Source: a virus
Reading direction: 5' to 3' (one strand)
Virus record (IMG/VR): IMGVR_UViG_3300021963_000055
Coordinates: 40,878-104,877 of that record
DNA length: 64,000 bases
How positions within the stretch are numbered: the first letter of the stretch is position 1; each line of letters opens with the position of its first letter. Shown in pieces: positions 27,101 to 37,129 of this stretch. Made by a program: the position numbers and the translations under genes. The notes under the pieces were generated by a model that worked only from the letters and a program-made list of their open reading frames with translations, made no database searches and was not told the origin of the DNA.

Positions 27101-30100
27101 TAGGAATTAAATTGGTGCATAATTGATACTCATTAACATAAATTTCAATTGCATCAGATTCTAAAATAGGATTTGCAAAAGTAATATACCCAGTTAAATT
27201 TGCATAATCAGTTATTGGATTTAAAGTAATTCCATTTTTTATCACAGTTAAACTATTAATTCCAAAAATTACATGTGTTTTATAGTTAAATTGTAGTTTA
27301 AAAGTAGTTTTTGTAAAATTATCATCTATGGGATCCAATAAAACTGTACCATAATTTACACCCAATTTGTAAATTAAAACTGTTGAATTTATATTTAAAT
27401 TTTGATTTAATAATGTTATTTCATTATTTGAAGCTGTATATGAAATCTCGGGTATTTGAACTACACCATCAATGACTACAATTAAATCTGAAGCTTTAGT
27501 TAAATTATCTGGAATATTGACATTGTTTTTTTGTAAAGTATAAGTTGAAATATTATTTTGTACAGTAAATGAATCTAATTGCACTTTTGCAGAAATAAAC
27601 CCAAATATTTTTACTTTATCGGTAGATAAATTTACATTTTCATCAAAAGTTAATATACTAGTACTAGAATTGTAATTCCATGAACTAATTTGAATAATTC
27701 CATTTACATATATCAAAAATACATCAGTATCTATTATTGGAGTTAATGATGTATATTGTAAAGAATTTGATGACAGCTGTGTAAATCTATTAGTTACATC
27801 TACTATATCTGAATTTGGATAACTAACAATATGAACTGCCTCAGTTGAATTTGGAGCAGTTAAAAATTCAATAGATGGTGAATTGTCTGGTCCAACGATA
27901 GAATAATCAACATTTTCATATTGGTATACTCCATTTCTAAATACATGAAATGTTGAATCATTGGTAACATTTAAATAATTTTTAGTTAATGCAAATTTTA
28001 CATTTACAGAATTAAAATTTTTAAAATTATCAAGTTGAATCACATTAAAACTATCAATTTTTGGTTTTGATGTTTTAAATGCAATTATTTTTAAATTATC
28101 TATATTTAAATTTGTTGGTTGAATAAAAGTTAATACGTTAGAAGAAAAACTCCAAGTTTCATTGCTCAATAATATTCTGCCTTGTGCAGTATCTTTGTAT
28201 ATTAAAAATGTATTGGTATCTATTGTTGGTGATGTTGATGTATATTGAAGTTGGGTTGGTGAACTTTGACTAAATCTATTAGTTACATCTATAATATCGT
28301 CATTAACAATATTTCTAATATCAAATTTGTCGGTCGAAATTGGTGCAGTTTCAAGCTCAAGATATTGGGCAGAATTTTGACCAACAATAAATTTGGAATT
28401 GTTGCTGGTTTTTACATCATATACATCTGAATGTAAATATTTTCCATTTTTGAAAATTTGTAAATTAGTATTACTTAATATAGGAGTTTTGATATAATTT
28501 TTTGTTAACGCAAACGTTTTATTTACTCCATTAAATTCTTTAAATGAATCTAATCTTTCTGGAGTAATTTGATCTAAAAATCTTTTTTGTGATTTAAAAG
28601 CTAATATAGAAACTTTATCTAATGCTAAACTTACAAAAGATCCACTAAAAGATAGAATATTTGTAGTTGTATTAAAATTCCACGCAGTATTATCCTGTAA
28701 AACTCCGTTAAGATAAATTAAAAATATATCAGTGTTAACTATTGGAGATTGACTTGTATATCTCAATGAAGTTGTATTTTCTTGTGTAAACCTATTTGTG
28801 ATATCAATTAAGTCATCTCCCATGAATGCAGTGATAACAATATCATCATCTGTAGTTGGCGCAGTTGCAAAATTTATATAATTATAATTAGAAGTTCCAG
28901 CCATAGTGTAATCAATTCCTGGATATTGATACGCACCATTTCGGATAACTTGTAAATTACTAGATGTTGCAGGATTAATACTAATATAATTTTTAGTTAA
29001 TGAAAATTTAGTTTCAATGCCATTATATTTTTTAAATGTATCAAATTCAAAATTTTGATTCAATCCATCATATGCATAATACATTGATATAATTTCTCCA
29101 TATAATGGAGTTGTTGTGAAAGTTATATTTGATCCTACTATTATATAATCTGTTACTGGTTTCTGATATACACCATTTCGGATTACAATTACATGATGTT
29201 CAGTTATTGGAGCAAATAAAATTCCATCTAAAGTGATTGGGAATGTTGCTCGGACACCATTGAAACAAATAAAAGGATCTATAAGTACATTTTTAGTTTT
29301 TTGTGGAGATAATTGACGATTGAAATATGCAAGTTTTATATTATCGGTAGAAGTTGGTGCCAAATTAAAAGTAATTTTATTGGCGAAAACAGTATGACTT
29401 TGAGAATCTGGTTTAATTAAATTTCCGTTTTTAATTACAAAAATATCTTCAAGATTTTTAACATAATGAGGAACACCTCTATCAGATAAATTAAAAGTTT
29501 TTCTAGTGCCATTTTGAATGACATTTAATCTATCTAAATCTGCACCTTTAGATGATGTAGTGGTATTTGACAAATATTTACTTATAAAATCTACAATGGT
29601 GCATTTTGTTCCAGTAGGATAAACCTGATTAAATGTAATATTAGAACCAGATAATGTATATTGAGAAGAATCTAAAATAGTATTATTTACATATACAATT
29701 AAATTATTTTTTCCATTTATTGGAGTATAAGAAATTCCATCCGCATATTTAAGTGCAAATGTAGTTAAAGTTCCATTAAATTTAATTTCATTTAAAACTT
29801 CTACATAACTGGTTGAATATTCTGGATTTGAATAAGTAAATCTTGTATCATATCCATATACAGTAGTATTGTCAGGATCTGTATATACAGTGCCATCTAA
29901 TAAATCTTTAGTTGTTTGATATAAAGATTTTGGAGTTTTTATTGCATTAGATTCAATGTAGCAATTTAATTTATGTACATCACAATCATAAATTTGCGTA
30001 ATTTTATTTGGTTGTGATGTATTAATATTATCTAAATAGCAAGCTACAGATTCATCAATATACCAACCAAAAATATCAGATGCATTCACAGAAGATGACA

Positions 30101-33100
30101 AACTAATTTGATTTCCAAATATTGTAAAATCTGTAACAAGCTCGGATTGAAATACGGAATTTGCAAAAATTAATAAGTTGCAAGTATCTGATGGCGTATA
30201 ATTTAAAGTATAATTAAACCCAGAACCATTAAATGTCAATACTTTTAAATTTTGATGATATAAAACAAAAATATTACTTTCTGGAGATATAATTGAATTA
30301 AATGTCACTACATTTTCAGAAACAGTAAATGTAGGCTCTTGGACAACACCATCAATAGAAATTAAAAGTCTTTCTGCAAATTGTGGATTAAATTTTTGTC
30401 TTCCTTTTAATAAATTTAATTTATTCCCTTCAAGTACAAAATTTAATACCTCAAAATTAGTAGTTAATTTGTGGGCTACAATATTATCAGTAGGATTTAA
30501 TGCAAAATTAAAAATTAAATTGTCATTAGAAACATAATATGAATCTATAGGTTTTTGTAATATTCCAGAATAAAATACAAATGCATAGTCAGTTTGATTA
30601 GCTCCTGTCGCTGCAAACTCTTTTGAAACTTCAAATATAAAATCTCCAACAATAAATTTAGTTTGTTTTAGTATTAATACTTCTATGTAATTTTCGGAAA
30701 ATGATTGTATGATTCCAAATGCACCTGATAAATTTCCATATATGAATTGTCCAACTGCAAATAAAGATACATCAGATATAGAAATTTTTTGTGTTTTACA
30801 GTCTGATAATTTTAAATTTAAATCTAATAGATTTAATAATGTAGCTTTAAAAATTACAGAACTATTAAATATATCTTGTTCATTTTTAAATAATGCTGTT
30901 TGATTATGGATTAAATTTTTTCCAAATAATTTAAACCCAGTAGGATGTGTATTTTTGATTACGTCATTTTTCCAATCTAAAGTATTTTTTGATGATGCAA
31001 TACTATATGACCAATCTTGGTAGTAATTACTATCATGAATTTTTTGAGTTGTATCATTTAAAAATCCATAATTATCTAAAAATTTATATGGAAATGATAC
31101 ATTTGTTGATGTCTTTGCATGTGCAGATGCAGTTTTAATTGAAAATATATTTCCATATAAAGAGCCATCTGGCAGATAAATTAAATCATTATTATTAACA
31201 GTTCCACTAATTTTTTCAAATTCAATCGTAGATGATGGAACATCAAAATTTATAACCTTGCAAATTGCAGTTGGATTTACAAAGGAACCAATTTTTAATT
31301 CATCATTTGCGAATATTAATTTTCTGCTCAAATTAACTTTTAATTCTACACCAACACCATATTCACTTTCTATAGTAACAGTTGGAATATAATTTAAATT
31401 ACTGCCGCCATTTATTACGGTAATATTTGTTATAATTCCACATGAAGTATCAATTTTAAATTTATAATTGTTATCAATAATTCCATTTATTTTTATTTTA
31501 TCTGTAGGTCTATAATTTACTCCTCCAGATATAACTTCAATACTTGCAATTTGGAAATTATTTTTAATTTTAGCAGTACTTGAAAATTTTATTGGAAATT
31601 GTTTTTTTCTATCTCCAATTAATTCTCCAGTTACAGATTGGCAATTAATTGCTGAAATTTTTCCAATATTAGATGAATTTAATTGCATCAATGCTCCATA
31701 ACCAGAAGTTGTTTCTACACCTATAACTTCTGGTAATTTTTTATAATTATTTCCTTTACTTGAAATATTAATTTTTACAATGCCACCCATAGCTGTTTTG
31801 GATGTGGTAGTATAATTTAAAGTTTGAATTAAACTACTAAATTGCTTTGGTTTTGGAATCAAAAATTTAGTTGAACTTCTTACAGAAAAAACTTTTTGTT
31901 TTAAAAGTAAGGGATTATCAAAAATTAACAAATCATTAGTTTGTAAATTGTGATTTATTGTGGTATTAATTTCTATATAAGAATTTCCAAATTCAGTTAC
32001 AAAATTATAGGAAGAAATATTTACTCCATATACTTGTGCAACATATGCAGAAAATCCAGTCCCATATGTAAATGAATTGTCTACTTTTAATTTATCATTT
32101 GTTCTATAATTAAACCCTGGATTTTCAATTATAACTTCATCAATAGATCCAAAATTATATGATTTAGACTTTAAAATTGAATTTGTTGTACTTTCATTAA
32201 ATTTAAATATAGATGAAGTATACAATGCCCCTCCATCAGTAACTGTAATATCAGATGGCAGAGCTAGCATTCTAAAAATTATTGGAGATTTTGTTCTATC
32301 TCCATTTAAATAACCATTTAAAAAATAATTTACATTTCCAGAAGTTAAACAAGTTCTTCCATATAAGTAAATAGCAGTTGAATTGCTAATTGTAAGTGGA
32401 GATGTTCCAGAAATTATTCTACAATTTAAAAATTGAGTATTAGTTCTTGTAGAATATTCTATTACCCTTCCATTAATATATAATTTTCCAGATTTTTGTG
32501 GAAAATTTTTAGCATCAATAGTACTTATTGATGAAAGTGAATTTGATGTTACCGTTGAAGTCTGGGTAGCGATTGTAGATGGTGGCAAAAATAATTTTTT
32601 ATAATTTAAATTTGAATCTATTTCAAATTCATATAAATTATTTTCTAAATTTTGAATTTCTGAAATTTGCAAAGAAATTCCTGGAATTTTATAACTTAAA
32701 TCTCTAGACTGAACTAATTCAATTAATTTTACATTATCTAAATTTTCAGCTCCAGAAATTAATTCGCAACGAATAATTCGTCTTTCATAAAAGTTTGCAG
32801 ATGAACCTTTAATTACATTCTCTTTAGGTCTTTCTATTTTTGGATCAATTGAAATAATTTCAATTGATGGATTTCCTTGTTTATTTGTTTCTGTTAGGTA
32901 TGCAGCAGCAATTCTTGCCCTTGGAGATTCTCCTCCAATTCCAACTATTCTAGAATTAGAAGTAAAATACCCAGAAATTTGATATAATATTAATTCTCGT
33001 GAAGAATCACTCCAACTATAAACTTTGCCGCTGCCAATAATGTTATTATTAGAATCAATACAATTTACTATTTGATCTGGATCAAAACTTCTTTCACGTA

Positions 33101-34073
33101 CCTCTGCTGTAATAGGTCCAACATATCCAAATCCTTTATTTGCAATTTTAACTCCATCTACAGCAATTCCTCCAGATGAAGTCATTTTGGTGACAATCAT
33201 CTCTGCTGTTTTTGTAGTAGTTAATGTTAACGGATTTACGGATCCAGTTCCAGATCCAATTATTTTAATTATTGGAGGAGATAGTAATTCATTATTAATT
33301 TTTTCGTAATAATATCCAGAACCACTATTTACAACTTGAAAGGAACTTATATCGCCAGAATAATTTAAAATATTAATATATGCTCCAAATCCACTTGGAT
33401 TCAATTTTAATTTTACTCGTTTTTCATTAAATAAAATTCTAAACAATAATTTGTGAGAATTTTCGGTTCCTTTAGAACGATAAAAAGAATTAATATTTTT
33501 TAAAAATGATACTATATTTAATTCGGGAGTTAATACTTCTGGAAGAGTTGGCGAAATTTCGGATTTAATTCTATTAAAAAATTCAATTGTAAATTGATAT
33601 GAAATATTGTATACTAATGTGCCAGATGCATAAGATTTTGCATCTCCTCCGTTTGTGTATACAATATTTGTAGAAGGAATTTTTTCTAATGTAAATGCGC
33701 CTGTAGATCGAACGCAATTTAAAAATTGCTGTTTAGTTTTTGTTTTGTAAAATATTATTTCGTCTTCGATTTGAATATAACCATTTGAATCAGGAAATCC
33801 ATCAGTGCTGGCAACAGTAAGGGTAGTTTCAGTTGCAGATATTGAAGAAGAAATACTAGTATACTCTTTTAACTTACTAATAGAGTAATGGCCAATGTTA
33901 TAATATTCAATTAAATTTTCAACAATATCCAAAGAATTATATTTAACTTCCTGGGATTCATAGTAAGAAGTTAAAAATGATATAAATTTTGGATTAGATT
34001 CCCTTACAAATGACGGAAGTTGCTTTTCAATTAATACTGAAGTATTAATAATTTTTTCGTCTAAATTTGTCAT
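24114..34073 (-). CDS. Giant baseplate/tail-fibre protein (gp7-like N-terminus), 3319 residues
   Basis: The largest gene of the window, very AT-rich. The N-terminus ('VLIEKQLPSFVRESNPKFIS', 'NSFYRSKGTENSHKLLFRILF') is typical of the cyanophage protein at the gp7 position; T4 gp7 is 1032 residues. Residues about 1230-2850 are a long array of modules built on 'FNG-x-x-T-x-F-x-L', then 'V-x-x-NG-x-x-Q-x-P' and 'DY-x-x-x-G-x-x-I-x-F', typical of elongated tail fibres. Three of them (27560-29070) are close copies with 'VTNRFTQ'. Both ends carry GxGY glycine modules and 'EIIxY..L.C.RS' motifs. It overlaps gp6 by 4 nt. Likely a long baseplate-anchored fibre for host contact. Confidence 0.85.
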   Translation of the reverse strand: MTNLDEKIINTSVLIEKQLPSFVRESNPKFISFLTSYYESQEVKYNSLDIVENLIEYYNIGHYSISKLKEYTSISSSISATETTLTVASTDGFPDSNGYIQIEDEIIFYKTKTKQQFLNCVRSTGAFTLEKIPSTNIVYTNGGDAKSYASGTLVYNISYQFTIEFFNRIKSEISPTLPEVLTPELNIVSFLKNINSFYRSKGTENSHKLLFRILFNEKRVKLKLNPSGFGAYINILNYSGDISSFQVVNSGSGYYYEKINNELLSPPIIKIIGSGTGSVNPLTLTTTKTAEMIVTKMTSSGGIAVDGVKIANKGFGYVGPITAEVRERSFDPDQIVNCIDSNNNIIGSGKVYSWSDSSRELILYQISGYFTSNSRIVGIGGESPRARIAAAYLTETNKQGNPSIEIISIDPKIERPKENVIKGSSANFYERRIIRCELISGAENLDNVKLIELVQSRDLSYKIPGISLQISEIQNLENNLYEFEIDSNLNYKKLFLPPSTIATQTSTVTSNSLSSISTIDAKNFPQKSGKLYINGRVIEYSTRTNTQFLNCRIISGTSPLTISNSTAIYLYGRTCLTSGNVNYFLNGYLNGDRTKSPIIFRMLALPSDITVTDGGALYTSSIFKFNESTTNSILKSKSYNFGSIDEVIIENPGFNYRTNDKLKVDNSFTYGTGFSAYVAQVYGVNISSYNFVTEFGNSYIEINTTINHNLQTNDLLIFDNPLLLKQKVFSVRSSTKFLIPKPKQFSSLIQTLNYTTTSKTAMGGIVKINISSKGNNYKKLPEVIGVETTSGYGALMQLNSSNIGKISAINCQSVTGELIGDRKKQFPIKFSSTAKIKNNFQIASIEVISGGVNYRPTDKIKINGIIDNNYKFKIDTSCGIITNITVINGGSNLNYIPTVTIESEYGVGVELKVNLSRKLIFANDELKIGSFVNPTAICKVINFDVPSSTIEFEKISGTVNNNDLIYLPDGSLYGNIFSIKTASAHAKTSTNVSFPYKFLDNYGFLNDTTQKIHDSNYYQDWSYSIASSKNTLDWKNDVIKNTHPTGFKLFGKNLIHNQTALFKNEQDIFNSSVIFKATLLNLLDLNLKLSDCKTQKISISDVSLFAVGQFIYGNLSGAFGIIQSFSENYIEVLILKQTKFIVGDFIFEVSKEFAATGANQTDYAFVFYSGILQKPIDSYYVSNDNLIFNFALNPTDNIVAHKLTTNFEVLNFVLEGNKLNLLKGRQKFNPQFAERLLISIDGVVQEPTFTVSENVVTFNSIISPESNIFVLYHQNLKVLTFNGSGFNYTLNYTPSDTCNLLIFANSVFQSELVTDFTIFGNQISLSSSVNASDIFGWYIDESVACYLDNINTSQPNKITQIYDCDVHKLNCYIESNAIKTPKSLYQTTKDLLDGTVYTDPDNTTVYGYDTRFTYSNPEYSTSYVEVLNEIKFNGTLTTFALKYADGISYTPINGKNNLIVYVNNTILDSSQYTLSGSNITFNQVYPTGTKCTIVDFISKYLSNTTTSSKGADLDRLNVIQNGTRKTFNLSDRGVPHYVKNLEDIFVIKNGNLIKPDSQSHTVFANKITFNLAPTSTDNIKLAYFNRQLSPQKTKNVLIDPFICFNGVRATFPITLDGILFAPITEHHVIVIRNGVYQKPVTDYIIVGSNITFTTTPLYGEIISMYYAYDGLNQNFEFDTFKKYNGIETKFSLTKNYISINPATSSNLQVIRNGAYQYPGIDYTMAGTSNYNYINFATAPTTDDDIVITAFMGDDLIDITNRFTQENTTSLRYTSQSPIVNTDIFLIYLNGVLQDNTAWNFNTTTNILSFSGSFVSLALDKVSILAFKSQKRFLDQITPERLDSFKEFNGVNKTFALTKNYIKTPILSNTNLQIFKNGKYLHSDVYDVKTSNNSKFIVGQNSAQYLELETAPISTDKFDIRNIVNDDIIDVTNRFSQSSPTQLQYTSTSPTIDTNTFLIYKDTAQGRILLSNETWSFSSNVLTFIQPTNLNIDNLKIIAFKTSKPKIDSFNVIQLDNFKNFNSVNVKFALTKNYLNVTNDSTFHVFRNGVYQYENVDYSIVGPDNSPSIEFLTAPNSTEAVHIVSYPNSDIVDVTNRFTQLSSNSLQYTSLTPIIDTDVFLIYVNGIIQISSWNYNSSTSILTFDENVNLSTDKVKIFGFISAKVQLDSFTVQNNISTYTLQKNNVNIPDNLTKASDLIVVIDGVVQIPEISYTASNNEITLLNQNLNINSTVLIYKLGVNYGTVLLDPIDDNFTKTTFKLQFNYKTHVIFGINSLTVIKNGITLNPITDYANLTGYITFANPILESDAIEIYVNEYQLCTNLIPITTNLPRAQDLILDINDSILVPSVNYTINGNILRLNNVINYVNYRSKVFQISSYNVDVLDYINDNYSKNTYKLSSNYVYYDNTISGNIFVYKNDTLLIPGVDYNYGIGYITFTSNISSSDIITIANYKYNLLKNNTIINTLLPATSENLILLVNGVIQKTSTYNCNSAIIELTNAHELFNIRDYSLSPVHIYQVGTSATDTIIVDYLNDDFSKSTYKLQKNYGSFNPPANSDVFVLRNGVSQNPGEDFIVGNGYITFTTNITQDDEIYIAYRHGTTEIPITNISGTSITLGTAISTNERANLVLHINGVPQFYGQNFTISGNTVTLLSNTEIDSIFAIKYPSIHFLNDPDDCPNGTRKKFRLFYNEQNLISSDIIQDADILISVNGVIQYPGVQYTISPNRGIVEFATPPQFTDEIFRIRMYGNQVVNLTSVSNSNTVYDIDNLSTTENLVVFSNNSWKFNELNEYTYNTGYRITLTSPNTSAYIFGIKFAGVFHLLDQTNTPFNGVNTKFNLFLNEDNFMPPGTVSVDSVASESSLIVTKNGKFLEAGVDYTLQGDIKSQIEFNSPLISTDIVSVKCVGSFNKLNTILVTSATNILEMSSGIPVSTLTRNGILMPILEQIVMTRTGPVQMTNSGVAAKFGPYYPNAIIERPRSHENQILVIKDGNIQSPLYDYYINNDKIIFTNTVAAGSKVVILDFRGTRLDVNVNSRSYQINVGDELHIDGESNPRVVTDILSPTLLKTTSYIGEKPSGFIGSASTTNGKVTSISISNGGKGYKNPTILRTLGTGFGAKITTNINAIKGGTIETPVQIQYPGYNQYGPQIVVPTTYAYSYKQRPLSTSNIKIGTKLTSTINSTSEIIPVANAQNFEQSEIRVEIKSSTGSGATFRPFISNGRIKKIDVLTQGIGYDDRDVEVIVIGGGGSGCVPEVILDSMGRVTSVIVRNSGEGYDTFRAIIDREIIEYTYILSNQLVGCTRSQSPTTHIQNSIVYYDKFI
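27560..29070 (-). repeat. Three tandem ~165-residue modules inside the giant tail protein
   Basis: Three consecutive coding units, each opening with 'FKxFNxVxxxFALTKNY' (or FKKYNGIETKFSLTKNY) and carrying 'DI(I/V)D(V/I)TNRF(T/S)Q', 'SLxYTS.(S/T)P' and 'DVFLIYxNG'. The VTNRF-type motif falls near 27795, 28280 and 28805, a spacing of about 485-525 nt. They are the most similar members of a longer, more diverged array. Confidence 0.8.
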
Positions 34074-36277
34074 GAGCAGGTATCTGGATTTATTGGAGTG
34101 AAGTCTTCGATATTTGGATCAAGTGGAGGACATCCTAATGTAGCAAGTTGCTGTAATGTTTGAGTATCAGCATAACCTTGAGTAATAATTTTATCATATA
34201 ATTTTTGACAGTCTGTAATTGCTGTAGTTGGAGGAATAATAACTTGAGAACCGTCTGGATTTGTAGTTATAGAAGTTCCATCATCTTCAATAACTGTAAT
34301 ACTTCCATCAGCATTTCTTGTTGCACTTCCTAAAATATCTGTGACTGGTGAAATACCAAACGGATCTCCAGTGACAGGAAAAGCACTAGTAGAACTAGTA
34401 GCAGTTGGTCTAGGCAATTCAGTTTCTGGATTTAAATCATTATTTGTATAATCTTTTATATCAATTGGGTTTGTTGCGAACAATTCGGCGTTTGGATATG
34501 TATCCGAACCCGTTGTAATATCAGGACTTTCTGGTATTACGTAAATATTTATTGGATCATCTTGACAAGAAGCTATAGTAAATTCTACTTCTCCTGTTTC
34601 ATAATTAACACTACCAACTTTAGCAATTACTCTTTCCTTTAAAGTTAAAAGATAAATATCAGAATTATTTCTAGGTGAACAATCATTAACATTATAACCA
34701 GCAAATTTATTGCTAAATGCAGCTAAGAAAAGAGGTTCATTATAACCTTTAACACAAAAAGCGTCACTGATCATTGTGTATTTGTCTTGAACATTATTTT
34801 TAATTTTAGAATAAAATTTTAATTTATATCTATAATATAAATTATTGTATAATTCTACAATTCTTTTAAAAATTGGTTTTATTACGACAAATTTTATAGA
34901 TGAATCTAAATCACGAATTTGGCAAATTAATTTGGAAGATGAAAATACTCCATTAAAATTTTTAAAATCATCATCTAAATTATATTTTGCAACTTCTTGA
35001 TTAATTAATTCACTAAGTTTTCCAGAATCTTTTTTTGTTCTATTTTTTTCGTAAATTATATTAATTGCCATTAAAATATAGAATGGATTTGCATCTTCAA
35101 TAATTGGAGTTATAGATCCTACAGTATAGGTTTTAATTTCATCTGCAATTCTTTTCTTTTCAGCCGTAGAAATTTTAGTCCCTACTTTTGGTTTAATTGA
35201 AATAAAAACTTTACCATATTCGGGAGGAGATTTAGTTTCTCCTCCGACAACTCGCACTAAATCTGCATTTGCGTAAATATTTTGCAAGATACTTTCATAA
35301 TCATCATTAACTACTGCTCTTTGCTGTGCGGCATAATATCTTGGAGCCCTGTATTTAATTGATTTTATAGGTTCAAACTCAGCCCCACCATCAGTTTTTG
35401 TTGATATTGCTAATGGAGTTACATTTACATTACCAATTACAGATTCTCCACTAGTATTGGATCCTTTTACTGTGCCAACAAATTTTAATTGTGAGGTATT
35501 AATAGAATTTGCAGCAGAACCATTAGTAATTACATAACTTATGATAATGACTTCTCCATTCTGTAATTTTCTTCCTATGACATCATCTCCAAAAATTACT
35601 TCATATTTCTGATCTTGAACTTCTTCTACAAAGAAAATTTTATCTGAAGAAGATACTCCAACAATACTAGTTCTTTTCTCATATTCTACTTCTAAATTAG
35701 TTGCTGGATCGGAAATTACAGAAACTTTAATTGAATTTGCATCTATGAAGTTATTTGGAATAAAAAATCTTTGATTTTCGTTGCTATCATCTACAGTATA
35801 TCTAATTAAAAACTGTTGCCCTTCCTGAACAGTAATATTTGAAAATGTTACTGTAGAATTACCTTGGACATTTTCAACAAGTTTATCTCTAGTAATATAA
35901 GTGTAAGTTTTATTATTTTCAGTAACTGAAAATAATGGACCTGGTTCAATTACAACACTTTGGTATTGCGAAACATTATTTACTGTAATATCAAAAACAG
36001 CAGTGGATGATGTATAAGAATTTGGTGTATATCCTAACTTTTTTGCATGGGAAACTACATTATCTCTAAGAACAGCAGTATCTAAATTTAATTCATTCGC
36101 CGCCATATTGATATTATATGACGAATACATGCTATTATACGCCAAAATATCCATTAACATAGACAGATTAGATCCTTCAAAATCGTAATCTTTAAAATCT
36201 GTCTTTGTTTTGATGTAATTTTTAATAGATTCTCTGATTTGAGAAAATTCTAAAGCAGAGATAGTAGGTAGTTCCAT
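34070..36277 (-). CDS. 6: Baseplate wedge protein gp6
   Basis: 735 residues; T4 gp6 is 660. N-terminal 'ISALEFSQIRESIKNYIKTKTDFKDYDFEGSN' split over two helices, 'ILAYNSMYSSYNINMAANE' and 'DNVVSHAKKLGYTPNS' are diagnostic of the gp6/baseplate J family, and the 'RAPRYYAAQQRAVVNDDYE' segment near residue 315 is its core motif. gp6 forms the iris ring joining baseplate wedges and contacts gp25, encoded directly upstream. The last 100 residues (Ser/Thr/Pro/Asp-rich) are an extension not present in T4. Confidence 0.95.
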   Translation of the reverse strand: MELPTISALEFSQIRESIKNYIKTKTDFKDYDFEGSNLSMLMDILAYNSMYSSYNINMAANELNLDTAVLRDNVVSHAKKLGYTPNSYTSSTAVFDITVNNVSQYQSVVIEPGPLFSVTENNKTYTYITRDKLVENVQGNSTVTFSNITVQEGQQFLIRYTVDDSNENQRFFIPNNFIDANSIKVSVISDPATNLEVEYEKRTSIVGVSSSDKIFFVEEVQDQKYEVIFGDDVIGRKLQNGEVIIISYVITNGSAANSINTSQLKFVGTVKGSNTSGESVIGNVNVTPLAISTKTDGGAEFEPIKSIKYRAPRYYAAQQRAVVNDDYESILQNIYANADLVRVVGGETKSPPEYGKVFISIKPKVGTKISTAEKKRIADEIKTYTVGSITPIIEDANPFYILMAINIIYEKNRTKKDSGKLSELINQEVAKYNLDDDFKNFNGVFSSSKLICQIRDLDSSIKFVVIKPIFKRIVELYNNLYYRYKLKFYSKIKNNVQDKYTMISDAFCVKGYNEPLFLAAFSNKFAGYNVNDCSPRNNSDIYLLTLKERVIAKVGSVNYETGEVEFTIASCQDDPINIYVIPESPDITTGSDTYPNAELFATNPIDIKDYTNNDLNPETELPRPTATSSTSAFPVTGDPFGISPVTDILGSATRNADGSITVIEDDGTSITTNPDGSQVIIPPTTAITDCQKLYDKIITQGYADTQTLQQLATLGCPPLDPNIEDFTPINPDTCS

Positions 36278-36280
36278 TTA

Positions 36281-36697
36281 CTAGCTTTCTCTTACGAGGA
36301 TAAAATCTACGGTTTGTAATATTGGAGGCAATCCAACTATAAAATATTCAATACTTACATCAAACTCATTTGAATCGTCCTCAACATTTACTGTAATATT
36401 TTTTAATGTTATTCTAGATTCATATAATTGAAGGACATTTTCAATTTCTTCAATCAAAGAATTAGCGGAAAAAGTTGTTGTCAATTCAAACAAATATCCA
36501 GTAGTATTGGTTCCTACATTTGGATTGAAAAGACGTTCTCCTAATTTAGTTAAAACTAAATTTTTAACAGATTGCTTGATCGCTTCTTCATTTTTTAATA
36601 TAACAACGTCTTTTGTAATTGGATTTAGGCCAAAATTTAAACTAATGTCTTTAAATGACCTAGATATTTTGCCTAATTCTTCCGAGACAGTAGACAT
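36281..36697 (-). CDS. 25: Baseplate wedge protein gp25
   Basis: 138 residues (T4 gp25 is 132). Shows the lysozyme-like wedge fold signature 'DVVILKNEEAIKQSVKNLVLTKLGERLFNPNVG' (spread over residues 28-61) including the EPR-like core region, and a final strand 'FDVSIEYFIVGLPPILQTVDFIL'. It bridges gp6 and the sheath initiator. Its stop is 3 nt from gp6, so the two are co-transcribed. Confidence 0.94.
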   Translation of the reverse strand: MSTVSEELGKISRSFKDISLNFGLNPITKDVVILKNEEAIKQSVKNLVLTKLGERLFNPNVGTNTTGYLFELTTTFSANSLIEEIENVLQLYESRITLKNITVNVEDDSNEFDVSIEYFIVGLPPILQTVDFILVRES

Positions 36698-36723
36698 GTA
36701 TGTAAAAAAATAAGAATTATAAA

Positions 36724-36879
36724 CTATTTAGATGTATCTTCAAAATATTCGCAATAGTCTACATGATAAATTTTTTTATTTGTTTGTTTTATTGGAATAT
36801 AATCAGTGATTAATCGTGTAGTTCCCCACATTTGTTTCATATATGAGGTATCTCTATCAGGGTTTGGGTGAATTGCCAT
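36724..36879 (-). CDS. Small conserved protein of unknown function
   Basis: 51 residues, 'MAIHPNPDRDTSYMKQMWGT' then 'LITDYIPIKQTNKKIYHVDYCEYFEDTSK'. It fills the space between a terminator and gp25 and has a good reading frame with no competing frame. No membrane segment or catalytic motif. Short proteins of this type accompany baseplate genes in T4-like cyanophages. Function unknown. Confidence 0.65.
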   Translation of the reverse strand: MAIHPNPDRDTSYMKQMWGTTRLITDYIPIKQTNKKIYHVDYCEYFEDTSK

Positions 36880-36950
36880 CTGTCTTCTCCAAAAAATGGG
36901 TCTAACAGAACTTTTAAAGGGGTTGCTATCCCTTCGGTAGTATTTATGGT

Positions 36951-36976
36951 TAAAAAAAGAGGGTCTAACGACCCTC
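36951..36976 (-). terminator. Rho-independent terminator
   Basis: Hairpin GAGGGTC-loop-GACCCTC (36959-36976) followed on the minus strand by seven T. It ends the transcript that carries the 1098-residue protein, PAAR and 47-residue genes. The same stem occurs in the terminator at 53895-53920. Confidence 0.88.
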
Positions 36977-36983
36977 TAAATTA

Positions 36984-37127
36984 CTATTTTCCCTGTCCTC
37001 GATAAGCTTTTTTACGTCCATTTCGACTAGTTGCCGAAAGTTTAGTGTTTTGTGAACGTCCTTGACGAGTACATTTGGGTTTCCCAGGAACATAGCTGGT
37101 CTTATTGAAACTAGGTGATTTTGCCAT
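36984..37127 (-). CDS. Small basic conserved cyanophage protein
   Basis: 47 residues, strongly basic: 'MAKSPSFNKTSYVPGKPKCT' then 'RQGRSQNTKLSATSRNGRKK' and 'AYRGQGK'. One cysteine. It follows the PAAR gene by 2 nt and is followed by a terminator. This is a recurrent short protein near baseplate genes in marine T4-like phages; nucleic-acid binding or a virion role is possible but not shown. Confidence 0.75.
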   Translation of the reverse strand: MAKSPSFNKTSYVPGKPKCTRQGRSQNTKLSATSRNGRKKAYRGQGK

Positions 37128-37129
37128 AA

